This document shows, in pieces, positions 27,024 through 34,600 of a DNA stretch of 64,000 nt. The notes beneath the pieces were generated by a model, which saw only the letters and a list, made by a program, of their open reading frames with translations, was not told where the DNA came from and searched no databases. The translations under genes were made by a program, and so were the position numbers. Position 1 is the first letter of the stretch, and every line of letters starts with the position of its first letter. Source of the DNA: Ramlibacter sp. (lineage in GTDB: Bacteria; Pseudomonadota; Gammaproteobacteria; Burkholderiales; Burkholderiaceae_C); assembly GCA_019635435.1 (NCBI GenBank), contig JAHBZM010000001.1:4278001-4342000 (forward strand), read 5' to 3'.

Positions 27024-27460
27024 GCTGCCGCCCCTTCGGGAATCACCGTGCCCTGGATGCTCGCGCTCTTGCCGCGGAACATCGCCACCACTTCGCCGCG
27101 CTGGTTGCTGACCTTCATGTCGTAGATGCCGTGGCGGCCAGAAAGGGTCTGCTCCACGCCCTCGCAGGTGAGCACGTCACCGAGTTGCCCGGGCCGCAGG
27201 AATTCGATGCTGCAGCCCGCCGCCACCGTGACCTTGTTGTGGCTGTTGCAGGCAAAGGCAAAGGTGGAATCGGCCAGCGTGAAGATGAAGCCGCCGTGGC
27301 AGATCCGGTGGCCGTTCAGGTGCAGCTCGCGCACGGTCATGCGCAGCGTGGCGCGGCCCGGCGTGCAGCTGAGCAGTTCCATGCCCATGGTGTCTTTGGA
27401 GGCCGTGTCCACGGCAAACATGGTTTCGCCCACCTGGCGGGCCAGCGCGTTCGCGTCCAT
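27020..27460 (-). CDS. paaI: Hydroxyphenylacetyl-CoA thioesterase PaaI
   Basis: This 146-aa hotdog-fold thioesterase releases CoA from stalled or toxic phenylacetate pathway intermediates. The signature is LNGHRICHGGFIFTLADSTF, with the catalytic Asp in the last third, and AAGCSIEFLRPGQLGDVL. The start is ATG at 27460. A GTG two codons earlier overlaps the paaG stop (GTGA), so translation coupled to paaG is plausible either way. It is followed by paaK with a 4-bp overlap. Confidence 0.94.
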   Translation of the reverse strand: MDANALARQVGETMFAVDTASKDTMGMELLSCTPGRATLRMTVRELHLNGHRICHGGFIFTLADSTFAFACNSHNKVTVAAGCSIEFLRPGQLGDVLTCEGVEQTLSGRHGIYDMKVSNQRGEVVAMFRGKSASIQGTVIPEGAAA

Positions 27461-27462
27461 GT

Positions 27463-28287
27463 TCACTCGCCCCTGAATTGCGCGGGGCGCTTTTGCAGGA
27501 AGGCCGTGACGCCCTCGATGTAGTCGTGGGTCTTGCCCATGGCCGACTGGGTGTCGCGCTCCATGTCGAGCTGGCTCGGGAAGTCGCGCAGTGCGCCCTC
27601 GCGCAGCAGGTGCCGGGTGGCGACCAGCGCCTGGGTGGGCATGGCCGCGAGCTTTTGCGCCAGGGCCATGGCCGCGGCCACGCATTCGTCAGCGCCGCCG
27701 TCCACCACATCCCAGATCAGGCCCCACTCTTTCGCCTGCGCCGCGGGCAGCTTGTCGCCGGTGATGGCCAGCCCAAGTGCACGCGCCATGCCCACGCGCT
27801 GCGGCAGCAGCCAGCTGCTGCCGGCGTCGGGAATCAGGCCGATCTTGCTGAAGGCCTGGATGAAGCTGGCGCCGCTGGACGCAATGGCCATGTCACAGCA
27901 CATGGCGACTGAAGCGCCCGCGCCGGCCGCCACGCCGTTGACCGCGGCCACCACGGGCATGCGCAGATTGACCAGGCGCCGCGCCGTGGGGTTGAAGGCC
28001 TGTTCGATCACCGGCCCGGGGTCGGCGCGCTGGACCAGGTCGGCACCGGGCTCGAAGTCGAACTCGGACAGGTCGGCACCCGCGCAAAAGCCGCGGCCGG
28101 CCCCGGTGAGCACCACCGCGCGGATCGCGGCATCGGTCTCGGCGCGGTCCAGCGCGGCCCACAGGTCCTTGTGCATCTGGCGCGTGAAGCTGTTGAGGGC
28201 CTGTGGCCGGTTCAGCGTGATCAGCGCCACGGCGCCGTGCGCGGCGTACAGCACCGTGGGGTCGGCGGCGGTGGTTTCTGCAGTCAT
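27463..28287 (-). CDS. paaG: 2-(1,2-epoxy-1,2-dihydrophenyl)acetyl-CoA isomerase PaaG
   Basis: This 274-aa crotonase-fold enzyme converts the ring epoxide to the oxepin-CoA in phenylacetate degradation. The oxyanion hole is VVLTGAGRGFCAGADLSEFD, and VNGVAAGAGASVAMCCDMAIA with SKIGLIPDAGSSWLLPQRVG carries the PaaG-type Asp in IPDAGSS in place of the hydratase Glu. RBS AGGAG lies 7 bases before the ATG. It is first in the operon; the promoter region holds the palindrome at 28315-28340. Confidence 0.93.
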   Translation of the reverse strand: MTAETTAADPTVLYAAHGAVALITLNRPQALNSFTRQMHKDLWAALDRAETDAAIRAVVLTGAGRGFCAGADLSEFDFEPGADLVQRADPGPVIEQAFNPTARRLVNLRMPVVAAVNGVAAGAGASVAMCCDMAIASSGASFIQAFSKIGLIPDAGSSWLLPQRVGMARALGLAITGDKLPAAQAKEWGLIWDVVDGGADECVAAAMALAQKLAAMPTQALVATRHLLREGALRDFPSQLDMERDTQSAMGKTHDYIEGVTAFLQKRPAQFRGE

Positions 28288-28314
28288 GTCGGTCTCCTGG
28301 GTTGGGACTCTACC

Positions 28315-28340
28315 ATTAGCCGACCAATCGGTCGGCTAAT
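28315..28340. promoter_or_regulatory. Perfect palindromic operator, PaaR/TetR type
   Basis: The arms ATTAGCCGACC and GGTCGGCTAAT are perfect 11-base inverted repeats around a 4-base centre (AATC). It lies between paaG and the enoyl-CoA hydratase gene, where both promoters should be. The CCGACC/GGTCGG core resembles the sites of TetR-type phenylacetate repressors (PaaR) in betaproteobacteria, from memory. A plus-strand TATAGT at 28354-28359 may be the -10 of the hydratase gene. No regulator gene is adjacent. Confidence 0.85.
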
Positions 28341-28394
28341 GTTTTCCCTTGGGTATAGTCAACTCCCATTGCAACAGAAAACGAGGAAATCACC

Positions 28395-29174
28395 ATGGCC
28401 TACGAACTGATTGAAGTCCGCACCGAAGGCGGCAAGGTGGGGGTGGTCACGCTGAACCGGCCCAAGCAGCTGAATGCGCTGAACAACGAACTGATGGACG
28501 AACTGGGCGCGGCGCTCAAGGCCTTTGATGCCGACCCGGCCATCGGCTGCATGATCGTCACCGGCAGCGAGAAGGCCTTTGCCGCGGGCGCCGACATTGG
28601 CGCCATGGCCAGCTACAGCTTTGCCGACGTCTACAAGGGCGACTACATCACGCGCAACTGGGAAACCATCCGCGGCATCCGCAAGCCCGTGATCGCGGCG
28701 GTCAGCGGCTTTGCGCTGGGCGGCGGCTGCGAGCTGGCCATGATGTGCGACTTCATCATCGCGGCCGACAACGCGAAGTTCGGCCAGCCCGAGATCAAGC
28801 TGGGCATCATCCCCGGCGCGGGCGGCACGCAGCGCCTGCCGCGCGCTGTGGGCAAGTCCAAGGCCATGGACATGGCCCTGACCGCCCGCATGATGGACGC
28901 CACCGAGGCCGAGCGTTCGGGCCTGGTCAGCCGCGTGGTGCCGCTGGACAAGATGATGGACGAGGCCCTGGGCGCCGCGCTCATCATTTGCGACTACTCG
29001 CAGATCGCGGTGATGGCGGCCAAGGAGTCGGTCAACCGCGCCTTCGAGTCGGGCCTGTCCGACGGCGTGATGTTCGAGCGCCGCATGTTCCACGCCCTGT
29101 TTGCCACCAGCGACCAGAAGGAAGGCATGGACGCCTTCGTGAACAAGCGCAAGGCGGCGTTCACCCACAGCTGA
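28395..29174 (+). CDS. Enoyl-CoA hydratase (PaaF/short-chain type)
   Basis: This 259-aa crotonase-fold hydratase adds water to 2,3-unsaturated acyl-CoA. The two catalytic Glu residues are present, in GGGCELAMMCDF and in FGQPEIKLGIIPGAGGTQRL. The oxyanion loop is FAAGADIGAMA. RBS AGGAAA precedes the ATG by 6 bases. It is divergent from paaG across a shared operator, so a role as PaaF in phenylacetate beta-oxidation is likely. A general short-chain enoyl-CoA hydratase for fatty acids is the alternative, since sequence alone does not separate them. Confidence 0.92.
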   Translation: MAYELIEVRTEGGKVGVVTLNRPKQLNALNNELMDELGAALKAFDADPAIGCMIVTGSEKAFAAGADIGAMASYSFADVYKGDYITRNWETIRGIRKPVIAAVSGFALGGGCELAMMCDFIIAADNAKFGQPEIKLGIIPGAGGTQRLPRAVGKSKAMDMALTARMMDATEAERSGLVSRVVPLDKMMDEALGAALIICDYSQIAVMAAKESVNRAFESGLSDGVMFERRMFHALFATSDQKEGMDAFVNKRKAAFTHS

Positions 29175-29207
29175 AGCACCGCCGGGCCGCGGCGCGCGGC
29201 GCGCCGC

Positions 29208-30329
29208 TCAGCGCGCCGGCAACAGGCGCTTGATCTCCTCGCGCAGGGCCGCCAGCACCTCGGTGCCAGGCCGCTGCGTGATGCGGCGCAGGCCCGCGGC
29301 GTCGCGCTGGCTCCATTGGGCTTCCTGCGCGGACAGCGCCAGCGTCACCACGGCTTCGCCGGGCGGCTGCAGCTCCAGCTGGATGTCAGCCGTGGCGAGT
29401 GGCGGCGCGAGCGGCGCGCCGGCCCAGGCCTGCGCTGACGGCCACAACGGTTGCAGCAAGGCCGCCAGCCGCGCGGCCTGCGCGCGCGGCAGCCGCAGCT
29501 CGCGGCCACCCTCCCGGATGAGCACGTCGGCCCAGCCCATGGCGGCAGGCGCGGCCACCGCACGATCGGCCGCAAGACCGCCCAAGGCTTTGGCGGCTGG
29601 CGCCGAGCGCGCCATGGCGGCCGGCGCAGGGGGAGAGGCTGCCGGTGCTTGCGCCAAAGGCGCAGCAGCCTGTGACGCGCCGGCCTGTTCCGCGAAGGGC
29701 GCAGGCGCGGAGGGGCTGGCCACCTCTGGCGCTGGCGCGGGTGCAGGCGCTGCGCTGGGGGATGCTGGTGCTGACCGCGATGCAACGGCACCGCGCTCGG
29801 GCGCGATCGGTTGGGACGGGCGCGGTGCCGGCAGCGCTTTCGCCATGGACGAAGACCCAGGCTTGCTGGCGCGGGCCGTTGGCCCGGGGGGCGGCGCGGG
29901 AGGTGGCGCGGCGGGTGGCGCGGCCGCTTCACGCCGCGCCGCAGGGGCATCGGCACTGTCGCCCGCAGGCGCCCCCGCCAGCGCGGCGTTGTCTTCGCGT
30001 TTCAGGGCTGGCCCGGCGGGCTGCGTGGCCGCATCGGCCGGCCCGTCAAGCCGGGCGCCCGGCGGCTCGCGGTCGTGCCACAGCAGTGTCACCAGGCTTG
30101 CCAGCAGGACGGTGGCGAGCGCGGCGTTCCAGGGCATGCGCGCCGCGCCCGGCGCCGGCGCCCAGAGGCGGCGCCACCAGGGCCGCGGCACAGGCACTGG
30201 CCGTGAAACCGCCAAGGCCTCAAGTGCTACTTTTCTGATAGCAGTACGTGCCCGTGCGTCGGGGACTTCCGCCTGATCGGGTGCATAGTCCAGGGCCCGA
30301 GCCAGGCGCGCATCGCGCAGCATCGTCAT
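29208..30329 (-). CDS. Putative anti-sigma factor, Ala/Pro-rich membrane protein
   Basis: This 373-aa protein starts 3' of, and overlaps by ATGA, an ECF sigma gene, which is the usual place of an anti-sigma factor. A cytoplasmic N-terminus (about 65 aa) is followed by one membrane helix (MPWNAALATVLLASLVTLLW, residues about 65-85), a long Ala/Pro-rich low-complexity region (90-265), and a C-terminal globular part (WADVLIREGGRELRLPRAQA to LLPAR). No zinc-binding HxxxCxxC motif is seen, so it is not a classical ZAS protein. Bases 30226-30244 hold the head of the dispersed repeat, encoding residues around TAIRKVAL. Function is by position only. Confidence 0.7.
   Translation of the reverse strand: MTMLRDARLARALDYAPDQAEVPDARARTAIRKVALEALAVSRPVPVPRPWWRRLWAPAPGAARMPWNAALATVLLASLVTLLWHDREPPGARLDGPADAATQPAGPALKREDNAALAGAPAGDSADAPAARREAAAPPAAPPPAPPPGPTARASKPGSSSMAKALPAPRPSQPIAPERGAVASRSAPASPSAAPAPAPAPEVASPSAPAPFAEQAGASQAAAPLAQAPAASPPAPAAMARSAPAAKALGGLAADRAVAAPAAMGWADVLIREGGRELRLPRAQAARLAALLQPLWPSAQAWAGAPLAPPLATADIQLELQPPGEAVVTLALSAQEAQWSQRDAAGLRRITQRPGTEVLAALREEIKRLLPAR
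30226..30244 (-). repeat. Dispersed repeat, copy F (head only)
   Basis: On the minus strand the bases read GCTATCAGAAAAGTAGCAC, close to GCTACCAAAAAAATAGCAC at 972-990 (15 of 19 the same). Only the head is present, inside the coding sequence of the putative anti-sigma factor. It could be chance similarity, so confidence is low. Confidence 0.35.
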
Positions 30330-30961
30330 GACCCGGGCTCCAGCGCGACCAGGTAGCTGCGCATGCAGCCGCGCAGCTTCTGCAGCGCATAGCGCAGCCG
30401 GCTCTTGGCCGTTTCAAAGCTCAGCGAGAGGCTCTGTGCCAGCTGCTCCACTGTGGCGCCGTCCTCGTGGTGCAGCAAGAAGGCCGCGCGCTGCGCCGGT
30501 GGCAACTCGTCCAGGCAATGCAGCAGCTGGCGCCCGGCGGCGCGCCAGAAGGCCGTGTCTTCGCTCGACGGATGGGCCAGGTCCAGCGAGGCCTGCAGCC
30601 ATTCCATGGGGTCACCGCCGTCTTCGCCCGCCTCGGGCAGGGACACTTCGCGGCCGCTCACGCGCAGCCGGTCCATGGCCGCGTTGTGCGCAATGGCAAA
30701 GGCCCAGGTGGTCCAGCGCGCGCCGGGCCGGCCGGCGTCTGCGCCTTGAGCCTGATAGCTGGCGCGCGCGCCAATGATGCGCACCCAGGTGTCCTGGAAC
30801 ACCTCGTCGGCCTGCGCCGCCAGCGCGCTGCCCAGCAGCCGGCGCACAAAGCGGAACAGCGCGCCCTCGTGGCGCGCATAGAGCACGTCGAACGCGGCGG
30901 CGTCACCCCCGGCGTAGGCAAGCATCAACTGGTCGTCCGGCATGGTGTGCAGCGAGGGCAT
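30326..30961 (-). CDS. ECF-family RNA polymerase sigma factor
   Basis: This 211-aa sigma-70 family factor has regions 2 and 4 only. Region 2 spans DQLMLAYAGGDAAAFDVLYARHEGALFRFVRRLLG to EVFQDTWVRIIGARA and the DNA-melting part WAFAIAHNAAMDRLR. Region 4 is HCLDELPPAQRAAFLLHHEDGATVEQLAQSLSLSFETAKSRLRYALQKLR, a normal sigma4 helix-turn-helix. I took ATG 30961; an ATG at 30943 is possible. The stop overlaps the putative anti-sigma gene. The gene is divergent from the vWA lipoprotein. An ECF family cannot be named without a search. Confidence 0.92.
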   Translation of the reverse strand: MPSLHTMPDDQLMLAYAGGDAAAFDVLYARHEGALFRFVRRLLGSALAAQADEVFQDTWVRIIGARASYQAQGADAGRPGARWTTWAFAIAHNAAMDRLRVSGREVSLPEAGEDGGDPMEWLQASLDLAHPSSEDTAFWRAAGRQLLHCLDELPPAQRAAFLLHHEDGATVEQLAQSLSLSFETAKSRLRYALQKLRGCMRSYLVALEPGS

Positions 30962-31082
30962 GAGCAGATTTTCACACCACGTTGTACGGGCCAGCCCGCG
31001 GCATGGGGTTAAACCGGGGCGCTTTTTTTCACCCCGTTGCGCGCCGCGCGGCGTGTGAGTCTGACCACTTCTGGAGGATTCG

Positions 31083-32585
31083 ATGAACCGCAACCTGTCT
31101 CCCCGCCCCCTGGCCGCGCTGCTGGCCGCCCAGCTGCTGCTGTCGGCCTGCACGGCCACCGCGCAGCCCCCCCACCCGCCCTCGGCCCAGTGGCCCGACC
31201 CGCAGCCGCAGGCAGGGTCCTGGCCCCAGGTCATGCCCGCGCGGCCGCAGTTCCAGGCGCCGTCGGCCAGCCACTGCGCCCGGCCGATCCAGACCCGGGA
31301 AGTGCCTGGCCACGAGGGCCAGGACACCCCGCCCTATCTGCCCTACGGCCCGGCCCCCGCGCATTCGCACCGCGAGAAAGCCGAGGCCGCCGTGACCGGT
31401 TCCGTCGCCCCCGCAGCCCCTGCGGGCGCGGTGGCCGCCCCGCCCGCCCCGGCCAGTGAAGCCCTGGCCAAGGCTGCCGGCCGCCTCAGCGCGGCCGACA
31501 GCGCGGCCGCGGCGCCACTCGTCGCCCAGTCCGCGCCACCGCGACCGGCCCCTCGCCGCGCCGAGGTGGTGACCGCAGGCATGGTGGACGACAACGCCGC
31601 GTTCAGCGAGTACCTGGCCTTTCGCAACCGCACGCCGGTGGTCCACCGGCCGCGCGACGTCAGCGAGCGCTACCTGCTCGAGGTCAGGGACCGCAGCGGC
31701 CATGCGGTGGCCGATGCCGAGGTGGCCGTTCAATCGGCCGACGGTGCCGCGATGTGGGCGCGCACCGACACGGCGGGCCGCGTCTGGCTGCATCCCCGGG
31801 CCTTCGACCCGGGCCAGGCCCCCGTCTATGACGTGACCGTGCGCAAGCAGGGCCGGCTGGCCCACGGCGTGCTGCGGCGCGGCCAGAAAAGCGCGGTGGA
31901 AGTGGTGCTGCCCCAGCAGCCGGGCGTGGCGCAGCGCGCGCGGCTGGACCTGGTGTTTCTGATCGACGCCACGGGCTCCATGGCCGACGAGATCCACAAG
32001 CTCAAGACCAGCCTGCGCAGCATTGCCGACGAGGTGGCCCGCCTGCCCAGCCAGCCCGACCTGTGCTTTGGCCTGGTGGCCTACCGCGACAAGGGCGATG
32101 CCTTCCTGCTGCGCAGCCACGACTTCACCAACGACCTGGGCGCGTTCCAGGGCGTGCTCAACGCGCTGCAGGCCGGTGGCGGCGGCGACTACCCCGAGGC
32201 CATGAACGAGGCGCTGCACGAGACCGTGCACGCGCTGAGCTGGCGCGGCGAGGGCGCGACCCGCCTGGTGGTGCTGCTGGCCGACGCGCCGCCGCACCTG
32301 GACTACGGCGGCCCGTACTACGACGACGACATGCTGGCCGCGCTGGGCAAGGGCATCAAGGTGTTCAGCGTGGGCGCCAGCGGGCTGGACAAGCAGGGCG
32401 AGTACATCCAGCGGCAGATCGCCCAGTACACCGGCGGGCGGTTCGTGTTCCTGACCTACGCCGACGCGCACCGCCCGTCCAGTGGCCGGGGGCGTGAAAC
32501 GGTTCACGATGTGAGCAACTATTCGGTGGACACGCTGGACCGCCTGATCGTGCGTCTTGTGGGTGACGAACTGGGCAGGCTATAA
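31083..32585 (+). CDS. von Willebrand factor A domain lipoprotein
   Basis: This 500-aa protein has a lipoprotein signal peptide with lipobox LLSAC (Cys23). A Pro/Ala-rich region to about residue 165 is followed by a beta-rich domain (YLLEVRDRSGHAVADAEVAVQ, a carboxypeptidase-regulatory-like fold) and a VWA domain from about residue 288. The MIDAS motif is LVFLIDATGSMADEI, with the Thr in FGLVAYRDKGD and Asp in VVLLADAPPHLDYGG. RBS TGGAGG lies 7 bases before the ATG. It is divergent from the ECF/anti-sigma pair. It is anchored in the outer or inner membrane; ligand unknown. The -10 of the following tRNA overlaps its last codons. Confidence 0.88.
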   Translation: MNRNLSPRPLAALLAAQLLLSACTATAQPPHPPSAQWPDPQPQAGSWPQVMPARPQFQAPSASHCARPIQTREVPGHEGQDTPPYLPYGPAPAHSHREKAEAAVTGSVAPAAPAGAVAAPPAPASEALAKAAGRLSAADSAAAAPLVAQSAPPRPAPRRAEVVTAGMVDDNAAFSEYLAFRNRTPVVHRPRDVSERYLLEVRDRSGHAVADAEVAVQSADGAAMWARTDTAGRVWLHPRAFDPGQAPVYDVTVRKQGRLAHGVLRRGQKSAVEVVLPQQPGVAQRARLDLVFLIDATGSMADEIHKLKTSLRSIADEVARLPSQPDLCFGLVAYRDKGDAFLLRSHDFTNDLGAFQGVLNALQAGGGGDYPEAMNEALHETVHALSWRGEGATRLVVLLADAPPHLDYGGPYYDDDMLAALGKGIKVFSVGASGLDKQGEYIQRQIAQYTGGRFVFLTYADAHRPSSGRGRETVHDVSNYSVDTLDRLIVRLVGDELGRL

Positions 32586-32586
32586 T
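32557..32586 (+). promoter_or_regulatory. Likely sigma-70 promoter of tRNA-Met
   Basis: TTGTGG (32557-32562), an 18-base spacer and a perfect TATAAT (32581-32586) precede the tRNA by 70 bases. The -10 box overlaps the stop codon of the vWA gene (ends 32585). Confidence 0.6.
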
Positions 32587-32593
32587 TTAGGGC

Positions 32594-32619
32594 TCTGGCG
32601 AAAATAAAAAAGCGCCAGA
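32594..32619 (+). other. Stem-loop in tRNA leader
   Basis: TCTGGCG (32594-32600) and CGCCAGA (32613-32619) form a 7-bp perfect stem with an A-rich 12-base loop, between the promoter and tRNA-Met. It is probably part of the 5' leader removed by RNase P; no T-run follows, so it is not an intrinsic terminator. Confidence 0.5.
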
Positions 32620-32656
32620 AGCAGGGGCCCTTGCAAGATATCGGCCCGGCAAACTT

Positions 32657-32733
32657 GGCGCTTTAGCTCAGTCGGTTAGAGCGATGGAATCATAATCCAC
32701 AGGTCCGCGGTTCGAATCCGTGAAGCGCCACCA
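32657..32733 (+). tRNA. tRNA-Met (CAT anticodon, elongator-like)
   Basis: Cloverleaf by hand: acceptor GGCGCTT with AAGCGCC, D-stem GCTC/GAGC, anticodon loop ATCATAA with CAT, T-loop TTCGAAT, encoded CCA end. The GGAATCATAATCC anticodon arm matches betaproteobacterial elongator tRNA-Met. The pair at 27-43 is A-C, a mismatch. CAT could also mark a lysidine-modified tRNA-Ile, but the arm sequence favours Met. The initiator type is unlikely because the acceptor 1-72 pair is G-C. Confidence 0.93.
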
Positions 32734-32760
32734 GACACCCAGCGCCCCGGCGTTGACAGA

Positions 32761-32790
32761 AAAGGCACTGTCCCGCACAGTGCCTTTTTT
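32761..32790 (+). terminator. Intrinsic terminator after tRNA-Met
   Basis: An 11-bp perfect stem (AAAGGCACTGT with ACAGTGCCTTT) surrounds a 5-base loop (CCCGC), followed by further Ts. It ends transcription from the tRNA, 28 bases before the next ATG. Confidence 0.9.
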
Positions 32791-32817
32791 CACTTCCACA
32801 GCCTCTGGACACACACC

Positions 32818-33246
32818 ATGAAACGCTGCACAAGGAACCAGATTGCTACATTTTCGGTAGCACTCTTTGCCCTGCTGGTCTGGACCAGCGCCCTGTTTGG
32901 CCCTGAAGCGGCGGCCCAGGGGATCATCCGCGAGGCGCCCAAGGACGTGGTGCCGGCCCGCATGGTCGTGACCGCCGCGCCCGACATCACGCTGGATGAC
33001 AAACCCGACCGCCTGTCGCCCGGCGCGCGCATCCGCGACCTGAACAACATGCTGGTCATGTCGGCGAGCCTCACCGGCCAGACCATCCCCGTGGTCTACC
33101 GCCGCGACGCCGCGCGGCTGGTGCATGAAGTCTGGGTGCTCACGCCCGACGAGTACCGCCGCCTGGGCGGCATCGACGCGGGCAGCGCCGAGGGCCACAA
33201 GCGGCTGGTCGAGCTGCTCGCGCTGATCTTCGGCGCACGTAAATAG
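32818..33246 (+). CDS. Conserved hypothetical exported protein
   Basis: This 142-aa protein has an N-terminal hydrophobic helix (FSVALFALLVWTSALFG) ending near EAAAQ, so it is either exported or membrane-anchored. The rest is mixed alpha/beta with no domain I recognise: KDVVPARMVVTAAPDITL, IRDLNNMLVMSASLTGQTIPV, a charged VHEVWVLTPDEYRRLGG and a C-terminal helix. It lies 9 bp before miaB and the same way, so they are probably co-transcribed. The ATG sits 27 bases after the tRNA terminator; the promoter may lie in that hairpin region or come from tRNA readthrough. Confidence 0.8.
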   Translation: MKRCTRNQIATFSVALFALLVWTSALFGPEAAAQGIIREAPKDVVPARMVVTAAPDITLDDKPDRLSPGARIRDLNNMLVMSASLTGQTIPVVYRRDAARLVHEVWVLTPDEYRRLGGIDAGSAEGHKRLVELLALIFGARK

Positions 33247-33255
33247 GCGGACCCC

Positions 33256-34599
33256 ATGAGCAAGAAAGTCTTCATCAAGACCTTTGGCTGCCAGATGAAC
33301 GAGTACGACTCGGACAAGATGGCCGACGTGATGAACGCCGCGCAGGGCTACGAGCCCACGCAGGATGTGGACGAGGCCGACCTGATCCTGTTCAACACCT
33401 GCTCGGTGCGCGAAAAGGCACAGGAGAAAGTCTTCAGCGACCTGGGCCGCGTGCAGCACCTCAAGAAGAAGGGCGTGCTGATTGGCGTGGGCGGCTGCGT
33501 GGCCAGCCAGGAGGGCGCCGAGATCATCAAGCGCGCGCCCTATGTGGACGTGGTGTTCGGCCCGCAGACCCTGCACCGCCTGCCCGACCTGCTGGCCGCG
33601 CGGGCACAACTGCAGCGCCCGCAGGTGGACATCAGTTTCCCCGAGATCGAGAAATTCGACCACCTGCCCCCCGCCCGCGTGGAGGGCGCCACGGCTTTCG
33701 TGAGCATCATGGAAGGCTGCAGCAAGTACTGCAGCTACTGCGTGGTGCCCTACACCCGCGGCGAGGAAGTCTCGCGCCCGTTCGACGACGTGCTGGTGGA
33801 GATCGCCGGCCTGGCCGAACAGGGCGTGAAGGAAGTGACGCTGCTGGGCCAGAACGTCAACGCCTACCGCGGCGCCATGGGTGGCACGGCCGACATCGCG
33901 GACTTCGCGCTGCTGATCGAATACGTGGCCGACATCCCCGGCATCGAGCGCATCCGCTACACCACCAGCCACCCCAACGAGTTCACGCAGCGGCTGATTG
34001 ACGTCTACGCACGGGTGCCCAAGCTGGTGAGCCACCTGCACCTGCCGGTGCAGCATGGCAGCGACCGCATCCTGATGGCGATGAAGCGCGGCTACACGGC
34101 GATGGAATACAAGAGCACGGTGCGCAAGCTGCGCGCCATCCGCCCCGGCATGGCCATGAGCAGCGACTTCATCGTGGGTTTTCCGGGCGAGACCGACGAC
34201 GACTTCAACCGGATGATGAAGCTGATCGACGACGTGGACTTCGACAACTCGTTCAGCTTCATCTTCAGCCCGCGCCCCGGCACGCCGGCCGCCAACCTGC
34301 ACGACGAGACGCCGCATGCAGTCAAGCTGGCCCGGCTGCAGCAGCTGCAGGCGGTGATCGAGGCCAACATCCGCCGCTTCAGTGGCGAGCGCGTCGGCAC
34401 GGTCCAGCGCATCCTGGTCGAAGGCCCGTCGCGCAAGGACCCGTCGGAGCTGTCGGGCCGCACCGAGTGCAACCGCATGGTCAACTTCAAGGGGCCCCAG
34501 CGGCTGGTCGGCCAGATGATCGACGTGACCATCACCGAGGCCTATTCACACTCGCTGCGCGGCGAGGTCAAGACGGTGGAAGAAGCCCTGGCGGCCTGA
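33256..34599 (+). CDS. miaB: tRNA-2-methylthio-N6-dimethylallyladenosine synthase MiaB
   Basis: This 447-aa radical SAM methylthiotransferase adds the methylthio group to i6A37 in tRNA. The N-terminal UPF0004 domain holds three Cys in FGCQMNEYDSD, FNTCSVREKA and GVGGCVASQEG, which ligate an extra Fe-S cluster. The radical SAM triad is EGCSKYCSYCVVPYTRGEE. The C-terminal TRAM domain ends with MIDVTITEAYSHSLRGE. Length and motifs match MiaB rather than RimO. It ends one base before the convergent ffh stop. Confidence 0.97.
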   Translation: MSKKVFIKTFGCQMNEYDSDKMADVMNAAQGYEPTQDVDEADLILFNTCSVREKAQEKVFSDLGRVQHLKKKGVLIGVGGCVASQEGAEIIKRAPYVDVVFGPQTLHRLPDLLAARAQLQRPQVDISFPEIEKFDHLPPARVEGATAFVSIMEGCSKYCSYCVVPYTRGEEVSRPFDDVLVEIAGLAEQGVKEVTLLGQNVNAYRGAMGGTADIADFALLIEYVADIPGIERIRYTTSHPNEFTQRLIDVYARVPKLVSHLHLPVQHGSDRILMAMKRGYTAMEYKSTVRKLRAIRPGMAMSSDFIVGFPGETDDDFNRMMKLIDDVDFDNSFSFIFSPRPGTPAANLHDETPHAVKLARLQQLQAVIEANIRRFSGERVGTVQRILVEGPSRKDPSELSGRTECNRMVNFKGPQRLVGQMIDVTITEAYSHSLRGEVKTVEEALAA

Positions 34600-34600
34600 G

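Noticed and set aside
32668..34317. A 549-codon minus-strand frame over the tRNA and miaB
   Set aside because: It would run across a tRNA gene and its terminator; miaB is certain on the other strand.
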